A stretch of DNA of 19,726 nucleotides from CAZSVI01 sp964610205 (GTDB lineage Bacteria > Bacillota > Clostridia > DSM-8532): contig CAZSVI010000072.1 of the NCBI GenBank assembly GCA_964610205.1, forward strand, positions 1-19,726. Reading direction: 5' to 3'. The notes beneath the pieces were generated by a model that saw only the letters and a program-made list of their open reading frames with translations, was not told where the DNA came from and did not search any database. The stretch's first letter is position 1. Each line of letters begins with the position of its first letter. The translations under genes and the position numbers were made by a program. This document shows positions 7,744-15,072 of the stretch, piece by piece.

Positions 7744-7789
7744 ACAAGTCCCGGAAATATTACTGTATGCAAACCATAAAAAATGATTA

Positions 7790-7916
7790 TTCCCAGGCAA
7801 ATAGTTGAAATATTATTTGCCTGGGTTTATTATTAAGATGTCTTGGTACACATATATGGTAAAATATAAATAAACCCATTTAAGGTTGGAACAATGCGGA
7901 AAGGCAGACCTGATTG
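7790..7916 (+). repeat. Direct repeat copy 1 (about 128 bp), contains hairpin and promoter-like sequence
   Basis: About 87% identical to 9317-9446 (roughly 16 substitutions and one 3-base gap). It starts at ttccca and ends at tgattg, after which the copies diverge sharply. Two stems are present: 12 bp perfect (7792-7803 with 7814-7825) and 10 bp perfect (7822-7831 with 7869-7878). They share bases, so they are mutually competing. Between the arms of the second lies TTGGTA-16-TATAAA (7843-7870). It follows the solute-binding-protein gene and precedes a broken gene tail. Confidence 0.9.
7792..7831 (+). terminator. Probable terminator of the sugar ABC operon
   Basis: A 12-bp perfect stem (cccaggcaaata / tatttgcctggg, loop of 10) about 50 bases after the solute-binding-protein stop is followed by tttattatt. 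The tail is T-rich but not a pure run, so efficiency is uncertain. It is part of the direct repeat unit. Confidence 0.6.
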
Positions 7917-8088
7917 TATTTATGCAAAAGACTGGTTCAAGGAGATTTATATTGATGCAGTATTTGAAAAATTAAAGCTTTTCAGAGATCACAAGGCTGT
8001 AAAGCTGTATTATTCGGGGGATGGACATTGATAAGGAAAAAGTAATGTCCGGCAGCCTTAAGGAGCTTTTTGGTTTATAATAGGTGTA
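7894..8088 (+). pseudogene. C-terminal remnant of an unidentified gene (frameshifted)
   Basis: A frame from 7894 reads MRKGRPDCIYAKDWFKE and continues to a TGA at 8029-8031. Shifting frame just before the stop continues as DIDKEKVMSGSLKELFGL and ends at a second stop near 8078. Composition (charged helices, FEKLKLFRDHKAVKLYYSG) looks like real protein, so I read this as the frameshifted tail of a lost gene joined to the direct repeat. I do not recognise the family. A genuine 45-residue protein is the alternative, though no ribosome binding site supports it. Confidence 0.4.
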
Positions 8089-8128
8089 AAAATGAAAAAT
8101 TTAATATTTTAAAAGGAAGGATATGAAG

Positions 8129-9283
8129 ATGCAGTATAGAAAATTTGGTAAAACCGGATTTGATGGTTCTGCCCTTGGATTCGGGTGCATGAGGCTTCCA
8201 TGTGTAATTGGTGACGACAAGCAGATAAATGAGGAGAAGGCTATAAGTCTAATAAGGTATGCGGTTGACCATGGTGTCAATTACATTGACACAGCTTACG
8301 GATATCATGGCGGTAATAGTGAAATTGTTGTAGGTAAAGCCCTTAAGGACGGTTACCGGGAAAAAGTAAAGCTGGCGACAAAATTGCCTTCATGGCTTGT
8401 TGAATCCTACGAGGATTTTGACAGGTTTTTGAATGAACAGCTGACCAAACTTGATACTGATCATATTGATATGTACCTGCTTCACCAGATGAATAGAAAA
8501 GCGTGGGATAAAATGGTAAAGCTTGGTGTTTTCAAGTTCATTGAAACTGCTAAAAAAGATGGAAAAATAAAATATATAGGTTTTTCTTTCCACGATAACC
8601 TCGATGTGTTTAAAGAAATTATAGACGCCTATGATTGGGAATTCTGCCTGATACAGTATAATTATCTCGACGAGTACCACCAGGCAGGAACTGAAGGCTT
8701 AAAATATGCGGCCCGGAAGGGTATGGCGGTTTTAATCATGGAGCCTTTGAAAGGCGGCCGTCTGGCAAAGACGCCTCCAATGCCCGTAAAGGAATTATGG
8801 GAGCAGGCAGATGTTAAAAGAACTCCTGCGGAGTGGGGCTTAAGATGGGTCTGGAATCATCCGGGGGTGACAACAGTTTTAAGCGGGATGAATGAATTCC
8901 AGCAGGTTCGGGAAAACCTTGAAATTGCTGAGACTGCTTTTCCAAATTCATTATCTGAAGAAGATATAGGATTGATTAATGTTGTAAAATTGAAATACAG
9001 AGAACTGGTAAAGGTGCAATGCACCTCATGCAACTACTGTATGCCATGCCCTGCCGGAGTTAACATACCATCGAATTTCTCGCGTTATAATCAGGCATCC
9101 GTATATGATGAATATGTTGAGCAATCATATGCCTATTACAATCACATGGCTTTAAAACAAAGGGCGGCTTCCTGTATTGGGTGCGGGAAATGCGAAGCCT
9201 TGTGCCCCCAGCATATAGAGATAAGAAAGCTGCTCAAAGAGATTGATGATGTTTTCAGTAAAAAGTATTGCAAAAAGGAGTAG
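8129..9283 (+). CDS. Aldo/keto reductase with C-terminal 4Fe-4S ferredoxin-type domain
   Basis: A 384-residue cytoplasmic oxidoreductase. The N-terminal TIM barrel shows the family start MQYRKFGKTG, GFGCMRLP, and the catalytic tetrad D54 (NYIDTAYGY), Y59, K85 (LATKLP) and H119 (DMYLLHQM). Residues 298-307 (CTSCNYCMPCPAGV) and 349-359 (CIGCGKCEALCP) supply eight cysteines in ferredoxin arrangement, the usual C-terminal extension of this anaerobe-rich AKR group; the redox substrate is unknown. ATG 8129 is eight bases after GGAAGG; ATG 8123 is only two bases away from it. The gene stands alone between two copies of a ~128-bp direct repeat. Confidence 0.93.
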   Translation: MQYRKFGKTGFDGSALGFGCMRLPCVIGDDKQINEEKAISLIRYAVDHGVNYIDTAYGYHGGNSEIVVGKALKDGYREKVKLATKLPSWLVESYEDFDRFLNEQLTKLDTDHIDMYLLHQMNRKAWDKMVKLGVFKFIETAKKDGKIKYIGFSFHDNLDVFKEIIDAYDWEFCLIQYNYLDEYHQAGTEGLKYAARKGMAVLIMEPLKGGRLAKTPPMPVKELWEQADVKRTPAEWGLRWVWNHPGVTTVLSGMNEFQQVRENLEIAETAFPNSLSEEDIGLINVVKLKYRELVKVQCTSCNYCMPCPAGVNIPSNFSRYNQASVYDEYVEQSYAYYNHMALKQRAASCIGCGKCEALCPQHIEIRKLLKEIDDVFSKKYCKKE

Positions 9284-9316
9284 TAACTACGCAAAAATAA
9301 TACAAAGACTGAAAAA

Positions 9317-9446
9317 TTCCCAAGCAAATAGTTCTTGAAATGTTATTTGTCTGGGTTTATTATTAAGATATGTTGGTATGCATATATGGTAAAATATGAA
9401 TAAACCCATTTATATTTGGAATAATGTGGAAAAACAGACTTGATTG
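9317..9446 (+). repeat. Direct repeat copy 2 (130 bp), contains terminator-like hairpin
   Basis: Homologous to 7790-7916. The first stem has weakened (one mismatch and one G-U pair), while the 10-bp stem 9352-9361 with 9399-9408 is kept exactly, as is the promoter-like TTGGTA-16-TATGAA (9373-9400). It follows the aldo/keto reductase by about 35 bases and may end its transcript. Directly after it lies the broken amidohydrolase. Confidence 0.9.
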
Positions 9447-9666
9447 ATATCTCCGATCCGGTTGTACGCAGCGTTATAGAGAAGTGCATCGACCTGGGTA
9501 TTCCAATACTTGAGCATGCCGGCAAGGTAAATTTTAAACCTCAGGAACAGCCGTTTATATCCGACGGTACTCATTTTGCCAAAATTTCACACGAATACAG
9601 GCAGTTATTATAGAAGCACATATTGGCGGCGGAGGTGACTGGCAGTGGTCACTCAAAGCAATAGCG
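9425..9666 (+). pseudogene. Internal fragment of a TIM-barrel amidohydrolase (frameshifted, truncated both ends)
   Basis: From 9437 the frame reads DLIDISDPVVRSVIEKCIDL, then GIPILEHAG and FISDGTHFAKISHEYRQLL, and stops at 9611-9613. A shift of one base continues as IEAHIGGGGDWQWSLKAIA. The order ILEHAG ... FAKISxEYR ... AHIGGGGDWxWSLKA is that of amidohydrolase-2-type metal-dependent hydrolases, whose histidines bind the metal. The N-terminus is replaced by the direct repeat and the C-terminus by the end of the convergent gene at 9671. No start codon or ribosome binding site is present. Confidence 0.65.
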
Positions 9667-9670
9667 GTAT

Positions 9671-10753
9671 TTATGGGAGTTTCACCATGCCGCCCCATTC
9701 CACCAGTGTATACCCTTCATGACTTATGACATCCTCAGGTTTCTTATATGAAAGCTTTTGGCCTCTGTATGGCTCAATATAAAACCATAATCGATATATG
9801 CTGTCGGGCTCGGGAAGTGCATAAACCGGCATAATCCCATCAACAATGAATGTTTCCTGGGGATAGAAAACCCAGTCGGGTCCTTCCGGAAGCTCTGCTA
9901 CCCAATACTCGATAAAATCCTGCTTCTCGGTTTCATTAAATCCGTACATATTGAGTATTTCAAGCATGTCTTCTTCCACGCTGGCATTATTAACTGTAAA
10001 TCCCCACTCCTTTTGAAAACCGCTGTCAGGAACCAGAGCTTCATAGAATAAATAATCATTGCGTCCGTTTATGCTTCCGTCATGGACTTTCGCGTCCCAG
10101 CCTGCATCCTTGTCATATAAAGGTATGGAGCATGTGATATATTCATATGGTTCAAGCTGCACATTTACCTCAACATCATAGTCAGAGTACAGATAAATGT
10201 TAGGCTTCCTAACGTCCAGGTCACCTGCGTTGGCGTCGGGAAGCGAGCCCAATATGACATCAATATCCTCGGCCATTTGCTTTCCCATGGCAATCATAAT
10301 CTTTGCAATAAGAAAAGCCGTTCCGGTGGCACCGGCTGCCGCGACAAGCGCGCCTCCAACTGTAACCATACCGGCTCCGGCGGCAATGCCCGCCCCGATC
10401 CCGTATATACTCAAGCTCAAATCAAGTACTGTCAGTGCCCTGCTAATATTGTCCCCGATAGTACCGGTTCCGGGCTGCATGAGATCATGGATCGAATTCG
10501 CGACATCATATCCCGAAGCTGCCCATAAAAAGCCCGCCCCGCCTGCGCCGATAAACGCGGAACCGCCGTGAAACAATGCGTCGCTGCCCGCTCCAATGAA
10601 GTTTCCACCCAAATTATCCGAAACAATAACAACAACTCCAGACCAGCCGCCGCTGCCGCTGTCGTTGTCCGCATAAGCGGTTGGGGGAGGCAGTGTTACA
10701 AAAACCAGTGTTATACAAAGAATAGCAGCTGTTATTTTATATTTTATCTTCAT
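9671..10753 (-). CDS. Secreted protein with C-terminal 'KPxIYLYx' domain, function unknown
   Basis: A 360-residue exported protein. Residues 1-28 form a signal peptide ending TAYA. Residues 30-165 are very rich in Gly/Ala and hydrophobic, with candidate membrane-associating stretches (GIGAGIAAGAGMVTVGG). From about residue 182 the sequence RKPNIYLYSDYDVEVNVQLE opens a domain found in many clostridial secreted proteins (typical start KPVIYLYPE, typical end GFTVVEWGG); here it ends YTLVEWGGMVKLP, so the domain is complete. Its activity is unknown to me. ATG 10753 overlaps the upstream stop as TGATG, implying coupled translation. It is the last gene of the minus-strand cluster; no clear terminator follows. 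Confidence 0.8.
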   Translation of the reverse strand: MKIKYKITAAILCITLVFVTLPPPTAYADNDSGSGGWSGVVVIVSDNLGGNFIGAGSDALFHGGSAFIGAGGAGFLWAASGYDVANSIHDLMQPGTGTIGDNISRALTVLDLSLSIYGIGAGIAAGAGMVTVGGALVAAAGATGTAFLIAKIMIAMGKQMAEDIDVILGSLPDANAGDLDVRKPNIYLYSDYDVEVNVQLEPYEYITCSIPLYDKDAGWDAKVHDGSINGRNDYLFYEALVPDSGFQKEWGFTVNNASVEEDMLEILNMYGFNETEKQDFIEYWVAELPEGPDWVFYPQETFIVDGIMPVYALPEPDSIYRLWFYIEPYRGQKLSYKKPEDVISHEGYTLVEWGGMVKLP

Positions 10754-11604
10754 CAATCAGCACCCCCGTTCATATAATAGGCTGCCTGTTTTTTTAACTC
10801 GTTTATTCTGTTTTTAACATCCATTGAACCGGTCTTTTTTTCCGCCTCTAAAAGATGATAATGAGCATTTTTGTAATCCATTTTTAAGAGGTAGTTTTCG
10901 GTAAGGCATAAATGAGCTTCAAACCTGTTCTCATCAATTCTTAACGCGTATTGAAAATAAAATTCGGAATCACCAAGAAGGCTTGTTTCAGCTAGACTTC
11001 CCAGCATATCACTGCTGCACTTTAAAAGACTGTTTCCGGCATATATATATGCTTCATAAAAATCCGGAGACATAAAGACTGCTTTTTTGAAGTAATCAAG
11101 CGCCTTTTTGTAGTCTTTCCCTTGGTAATACAGCATTCCGACATTAAAACAAGAGTTTGAATTCAAATGAAAGCTTGCTGGTTTTTTTTGGACAATGGTT
11201 TTTGCGTCTTCATACCTTTCGGAAACAATATATAAAGCCAATAGATTTTGGAATATCTCGTTTTCTTCATAGAGAAAACCGCTGTTTTTAAGTAAATCCT
11301 CCGCTTTGCTGAGATTTCCACTGTTTATAGCTTTTGCGCTTTGCTTTACGATTTTACTCATATTGAAATGACTGTTTCCGTATGCGGGCAGTGCTCCTGC
11401 AAAAACTATGACGATTGTGGACAGACAAATCATAGTGGCTTGTATTGCCTTTTTATGCCGTAATCCTTGTTTTCTGCTCATGATAAATTTCGCCGAAAGC
11501 AGCCCGATGCCGGTAATTAGCGCCAACAAGCCCGCTATGGAGAATCCGTCAAGAATAATTGATATAACTCCCAGGAAAATTAAAAGAACCGCAAAAATTA
11601 TCAT
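10753..11604 (-). CDS. Membrane-anchored TPR protein
   Basis: A 283-residue protein with hydrophobic segments at about 2-19, 22-40 and 53-75 and a tetratricopeptide region from about 80 to the end. A canonical unit is visible near the middle (CFNVGMLYYQGKDYKKALDY followed by FKKAVFMSP and YEAYIYAGNSLL). TPR arrays bind protein partners, so a scaffolding role at the membrane is likely, but no partner is known. Its ATG overlaps the upstream stop (ATGA), and its stop overlaps the next start (TGATG), so three genes are tightly coupled. Confidence 0.8.
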   Translation of the reverse strand: MIIFAVLLIFLGVISIILDGFSIAGLLALITGIGLLSAKFIMSRKQGLRHKKAIQATMICLSTIVIVFAGALPAYGNSHFNMSKIVKQSAKAINSGNLSKAEDLLKNSGFLYEENEIFQNLLALYIVSERYEDAKTIVQKKPASFHLNSNSCFNVGMLYYQGKDYKKALDYFKKAVFMSPDFYEAYIYAGNSLLKCSSDMLGSLAETSLLGDSEFYFQYALRIDENRFEAHLCLTENYLLKMDYKNAHYHLLEAEKKTGSMDVKNRINELKKQAAYYMNGGAD

Positions 11605-13898
11605 TTATTAGCACCGGCCTTTCTTAAATTAGTTTTTGAGTGTCCCGAAATTCCATAATAGTCTTTATTGTAGTCCTGATAGGGTAATATGCTCAGTACT
11701 TTGTTAAAAGCCGCGGTGGACTTTTCAATGTCACCCATTTTCTTATAGCAATACCCTATGGAAAAAAAGAAATGAGGATTTGTGCTGTCCATTTCTATTG
11801 CCTTTAAATAATAATCCTCGGCCTCATTGAAATCAGGGTCTGAGGCTTGGTTTGCATACTCGTATGAATTCATACCGAGAAAATAGTTAAGATACGCGGG
11901 GTAGCCCGAAATATCCCTGGCCTTCATATAATAAGGCTGAGCTTCTTCATAATTTTTCTGTCTCCAGAGTATGGCACCTTTTAAAGTATTGTATAAAAGC
12001 GGGTTTTGGTCTATTCCGCTAACTTCAAAAATCTCATCAAAATCTCTTTTTGTATTATCAACATACTCTATGCAAAAATTATGAATATAAAGGTCAATTG
12101 TTTTGTCATCTGTTATATCGATAGCTTTGTTTATTGAAGCAACGGCTTCCTTATAGTCTTTATCCTTTATTTTCACTAAAGAGTCAAACATATAAAGCAG
12201 GGGATTGGGCCTGCCGACATTTACCTCTTCATTTAAAAATGCCTTAAGGTTTTCATATTTCTCGCTCCTAAACAATATCTCAGCCTTTTTTTCTATTAGA
12301 GACCTTTCGTTGGGATATGTCTTTATTGCTTTTGCGATAATATTGCCGGCCTTTTCAAAATCATTTGACGCAACTAAAAAATGAACGGTATTGAGGCTTT
12401 TGGTTATTTCCTCCTCTTTAGTGCCCGTGTCAAACAATTCATAATACCTCATAATATATTCAGAAATCGCCTTGTGGTTATAATTGCTTGTGTTGCACAT
12501 ATCAGCCAGCATTGCGACGTTAAGATAAAAATGATAGTCACTTACGTATTCGCCGTATTTTTTCTCGTATGCGGCAATCTGCTTTTCAAGTTTATTAAAC
12601 GCATTTTTGTATTCGTCATACCACATGCTGTCCAGTAATACATAAAGCTCTCTTTTTTCCAGTTCCTGCTCTCTTGATCGGATCTCGTCAAGCAGCCTGT
12701 CGATTTTTCCTTGCGAATAATTTAAAACAGGATAAAAGCTGTCCTGATATATATGGTTTTTAAGAAGAAAGTCCACATATTCGTCTTTTTTCATTGATAA
12801 AAGTGCTTTGAAATAATCCGTTGTTCCGTTTTCGGGAAGAGAAGAATCCGCTTTGGCGAATAATTGTCTTGTGTTTACAGTGCTTCCTTTGCTCTTTATT
12901 TCATTAACACCCTCAAGCAGTGCCTCTGCTCCGGCCAATAGATATTTTGCGTTATCATATCGGTTTTTCGAATGCGTAAATAAATCCGCGTACCTGTATA
13001 CATCTCCCATTTCAACGTGAAAATCGGCCTCTTTAATCAGCTTTTCTACTTCCGATTTGTGGATTCCATACAGGAAGAGATTTGACAGCACTATAACAAC
13101 ACATATTATTGATGTAACGACCAGGGTAAGCCGGTTCTTTTCGGGAGAAGCTTTTTTGGATACTTCTGTTTTACCAAAGCTTTCTAAAACCGTGTTAATA
13201 ATACTTAACAGCAGAGCTGCAATAAAGGACTGCATCATATATTTAAAGAACATGCCGATGAAGCCGGCTCCTAAAAAATAATCAACAAAAACATCGGCTG
13301 GGCCTTTTAACTTGAACAGCAAAAAGCTTAGAACAGAAACCGAAAAAAGAAGAATAATCGCTTTAGTTTTATGTAACAATAATCTTTTCACGGTAATAGT
13401 GAAAGTTGAAAATACCGGGTCGGCAGTATCGTTTTTTAATATGGATATAAATAAAACATATCCCGCGATGAAAACTACTTGCGATAAAACAAAGGAAACA
13501 AAAAACAGCAGCGCGAACAAAATACGCGCAAAAGTACCTGCTTCCACCAGCAGCGGCAAAAAGAACGACCATAAGCTCAGCATGTATCCGGCAACCGTCA
13601 TTATTGCAGCGGTTATCAATATGGCAAACGCGGCGTTTATAAAACGTTTATGTGGTTTTTCGTCTTTTGCTTCATTGTTGTTATTGCTGAAATAAAGACT
13701 GATTACGATTACAAAAGCAATATAACAAAGACAGGTGATTGCATATTGCGCAGGCAGACTTACTCTTATAGTAAAAGCTTTCATGATAATAAGCTGCCAA
13801 ATCCATTTTGATTCAAGTATTATTACAGACAAAAACAAAAATTGGAATTTGCTGTTTGTTTTTTTATATAAATCAATAAGTTTATACTTCTCACCCAT
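11601..13898 (-). CDS. Large polytopic membrane protein with C-terminal TPR solenoid
   Basis: A 765-residue protein. The first ~280 residues contain about eight hydrophobic helices (for example YIAFVIVISLYF, AILITAAIMTVAGYML and LTLVVTSIICVVIVLSNLFL). The remainder is a helical-repeat region with recognisable TPR units near the end (LKGAILWRQKNYEEAQPYYM, then HFFFSIGYCYKKMGDIEKST). Topology is not certain. The start at 13898 follows CAGGGGG with an 11-base spacer, the same unusual G-run ribosome binding site as in the first gene of the cluster. It lies 73 bases behind the lipoprotein gene, across a hairpin. I recognise no enzyme motif. Confidence 0.78.
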   Translation of the reverse strand: MGEKYKLIDLYKKTNSKFQFLFLSVIILESKWIWQLIIMKAFTIRVSLPAQYAITCLCYIAFVIVISLYFSNNNNEAKDEKPHKRFINAAFAILITAAIMTVAGYMLSLWSFFLPLLVEAGTFARILFALLFFVSFVLSQVVFIAGYVLFISILKNDTADPVFSTFTITVKRLLLHKTKAIILLFSVSVLSFLLFKLKGPADVFVDYFLGAGFIGMFFKYMMQSFIAALLLSIINTVLESFGKTEVSKKASPEKNRLTLVVTSIICVVIVLSNLFLYGIHKSEVEKLIKEADFHVEMGDVYRYADLFTHSKNRYDNAKYLLAGAEALLEGVNEIKSKGSTVNTRQLFAKADSSLPENGTTDYFKALLSMKKDEYVDFLLKNHIYQDSFYPVLNYSQGKIDRLLDEIRSREQELEKRELYVLLDSMWYDEYKNAFNKLEKQIAAYEKKYGEYVSDYHFYLNVAMLADMCNTSNYNHKAISEYIMRYYELFDTGTKEEEITKSLNTVHFLVASNDFEKAGNIIAKAIKTYPNERSLIEKKAEILFRSEKYENLKAFLNEEVNVGRPNPLLYMFDSLVKIKDKDYKEAVASINKAIDITDDKTIDLYIHNFCIEYVDNTKRDFDEIFEVSGIDQNPLLYNTLKGAILWRQKNYEEAQPYYMKARDISGYPAYLNYFLGMNSYEYANQASDPDFNEAEDYYLKAIEMDSTNPHFFFSIGYCYKKMGDIEKSTAAFNKVLSILPYQDYNKDYYGISGHSKTNLRKAGANK

Positions 13899-13928
13899 AA
13901 TATTAAAAACCCCCTGTATACTGCTTTA

Positions 13929-13956
13929 CCGGGAACAGCATTAAAGATGTTCCCGG
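13929..13956 (-). terminator. Intergenic hairpin, possible attenuator or weak terminator
   Basis: A 9-bp perfect stem (ccgggaaca / tgttcccgg) with a 10-base loop lies between the lipoprotein gene and the TPR membrane protein gene. On the minus strand TAAAGCAG follows, not a T-run, so it is more likely an mRNA-stability or attenuation element within an operon than a strong terminator. A weak T-rich tail exists on the plus strand. Confidence 0.45.
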
Positions 13957-13971
13957 CAGTTTACTTTATCG

Positions 13972-14925
13972 TTACTTGTCAACACCGGCAGTTATCATAA
14001 TAAAAGTTTTATACCCCTGGCTTGTATGCTTCTCTTCAGCATCGTTGATTTGAATGCTGGCCGTTGTTTTCCCGTCTTCTGATTCAAGTAAAACAGTATA
14101 GTCACCGAGTGTCATTGATACATTCGGATTATCGTTATAGAATTTGGCAACCTTGTCTTTATCGTCTTTGCTGACCAGCATTATGATATACATAGCCGAT
14201 TTTTCTTCTTTTATTTCCTGAGCCAATTCTATATCCGACCCCGGATAAACCGGACAAAAATCCTGAGGGTAACCCTCTGGTATTGTTTCATTTCCTACAG
14301 AACCGCTTACAACTTCACCGCTTGCAGGGTCCTTCACTTCAATATCTTTGGTGAATTTACCATCTCCTGTTTCACCATTGTCACTTTTTGAGGAAGCATT
14401 AATATCAAAATCGATACTGCCGAATACTTCATCTTTTTCTTCGACGACACTATAGCAAAGAAACATATTGTCTTTTTCATGGGTCATATAGATGCGGTAG
14501 TGGTTCTCATCCTCCGGCTCGGTCCAACCTTCATCTTCCTCCCAGCCTTTATTCATAAGTTCTCTGATATAGGCGTTAAAAGGATCTTTTTTCATATTTA
14601 TATTCGTTAAATATAAATGTCCGCTGTCATCGTATCTTTGAGCATGATAGAGATCTCCGTACTTGTAAGAGGGTATGCTTGCTGGCACCCAGTCTGGCCA
14701 TTTTAAGGCCTCGTATTCGCCTATAGGAATATTGTCATTTGAATCTGTGCCTTGTGCTGCTTTTTCGCTTCTGGATTCAGACTCTTTTTCAATACTCTTG
14801 TTTTCGGCATCTATCAATCCTCCGATTACATTTTTAATGGTCTTTTCGGCACAAGCCGAAAAAAGCATACTGATGCTTATGCTGATACATAAAAGCAGTA
14901 AAGCAATTGATATTTTTCTTTTCAT
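13972..14925 (-). CDS. Lipoprotein of unknown function
   Basis: A 317-residue protein with a lipoprotein signal peptide (residues 1-25, lipobox LFSAC, modified cysteine C25), a low-complexity Glu/Ser/Lys linker (about 35-65), and two alpha/beta regions. The first (about 70-180) contains LKWPDWVPASIPSYKYG and the second (about 220-317) contains EGYPQDFCPVYPGSDIELAQ. The two may be related modules. I recognise no catalytic motif. ATG 14925 is chosen because GGAGG lies ten bases before it and the signal peptide begins MKRKIS; an in-frame start at 14967 would put extra residues before it. It sits directly behind the sensor-regulator gene, and a tandem repeat lies just upstream. Confidence 0.8.
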   Translation of the reverse strand: MKRKISIALLLLCISISISMLFSACAEKTIKNVIGGLIDAENKSIEKESESRSEKAAQGTDSNDNIPIGEYEALKWPDWVPASIPSYKYGDLYHAQRYDDSGHLYLTNINMKKDPFNAYIRELMNKGWEEDEGWTEPEDENHYRIYMTHEKDNMFLCYSVVEEKDEVFGSIDFDINASSKSDNGETGDGKFTKDIEVKDPASGEVVSGSVGNETIPEGYPQDFCPVYPGSDIELAQEIKEEKSAMYIIMLVSKDDKDKVAKFYNDNPNVSMTLGDYTVLLESEDGKTTASIQINDAEEKHTSQGYKTFIMITAGVDK

Positions 14926-14973
14926 ATTATCCCATCCTCCATATTGTGAGTTATTAATTGATTCCACTGTAAT

Positions 14974-14989
14974 AACTCTATAACTCTAT
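14974..14989 (-). promoter_or_regulatory. Tandem 8-bp repeat upstream of the lipoprotein gene (candidate operator)
   Basis: aactctat occurs twice without a gap (14974-14981, 14982-14989). BTAD/SARP-type regulators are known to recognise short direct repeats near promoters, although usually with an 11-bp period. No strong sigma-A promoter is evident nearby, which would suit activator dependence. Speculative. Confidence 0.3.
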
Positions 14990-15072
14990 ATTAAAACAGA
15001 GCTGCTGCAGCGAAACCTAATTATTATTGTAGTGAGTGAGGGTTAATAAAAAATGAAAAAATAATGAAAAAC

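Noticed and set aside
8390..8680. Minus-strand frame within the aldo/keto reductase
   Set aside because: It is antisense to a recognised enzyme with intact catalytic motifs.
10197..10571. Proline/alanine-rich plus-strand frame
   Set aside because: It is the antisense of the Gly/Ala-rich part of the secreted protein; its composition is explained by complementarity.
13312..13695. 127-codon plus-strand frame opposite the TPR membrane protein
   Set aside because: It is antisense to a well-supported coupled gene, with no ribosome binding site.
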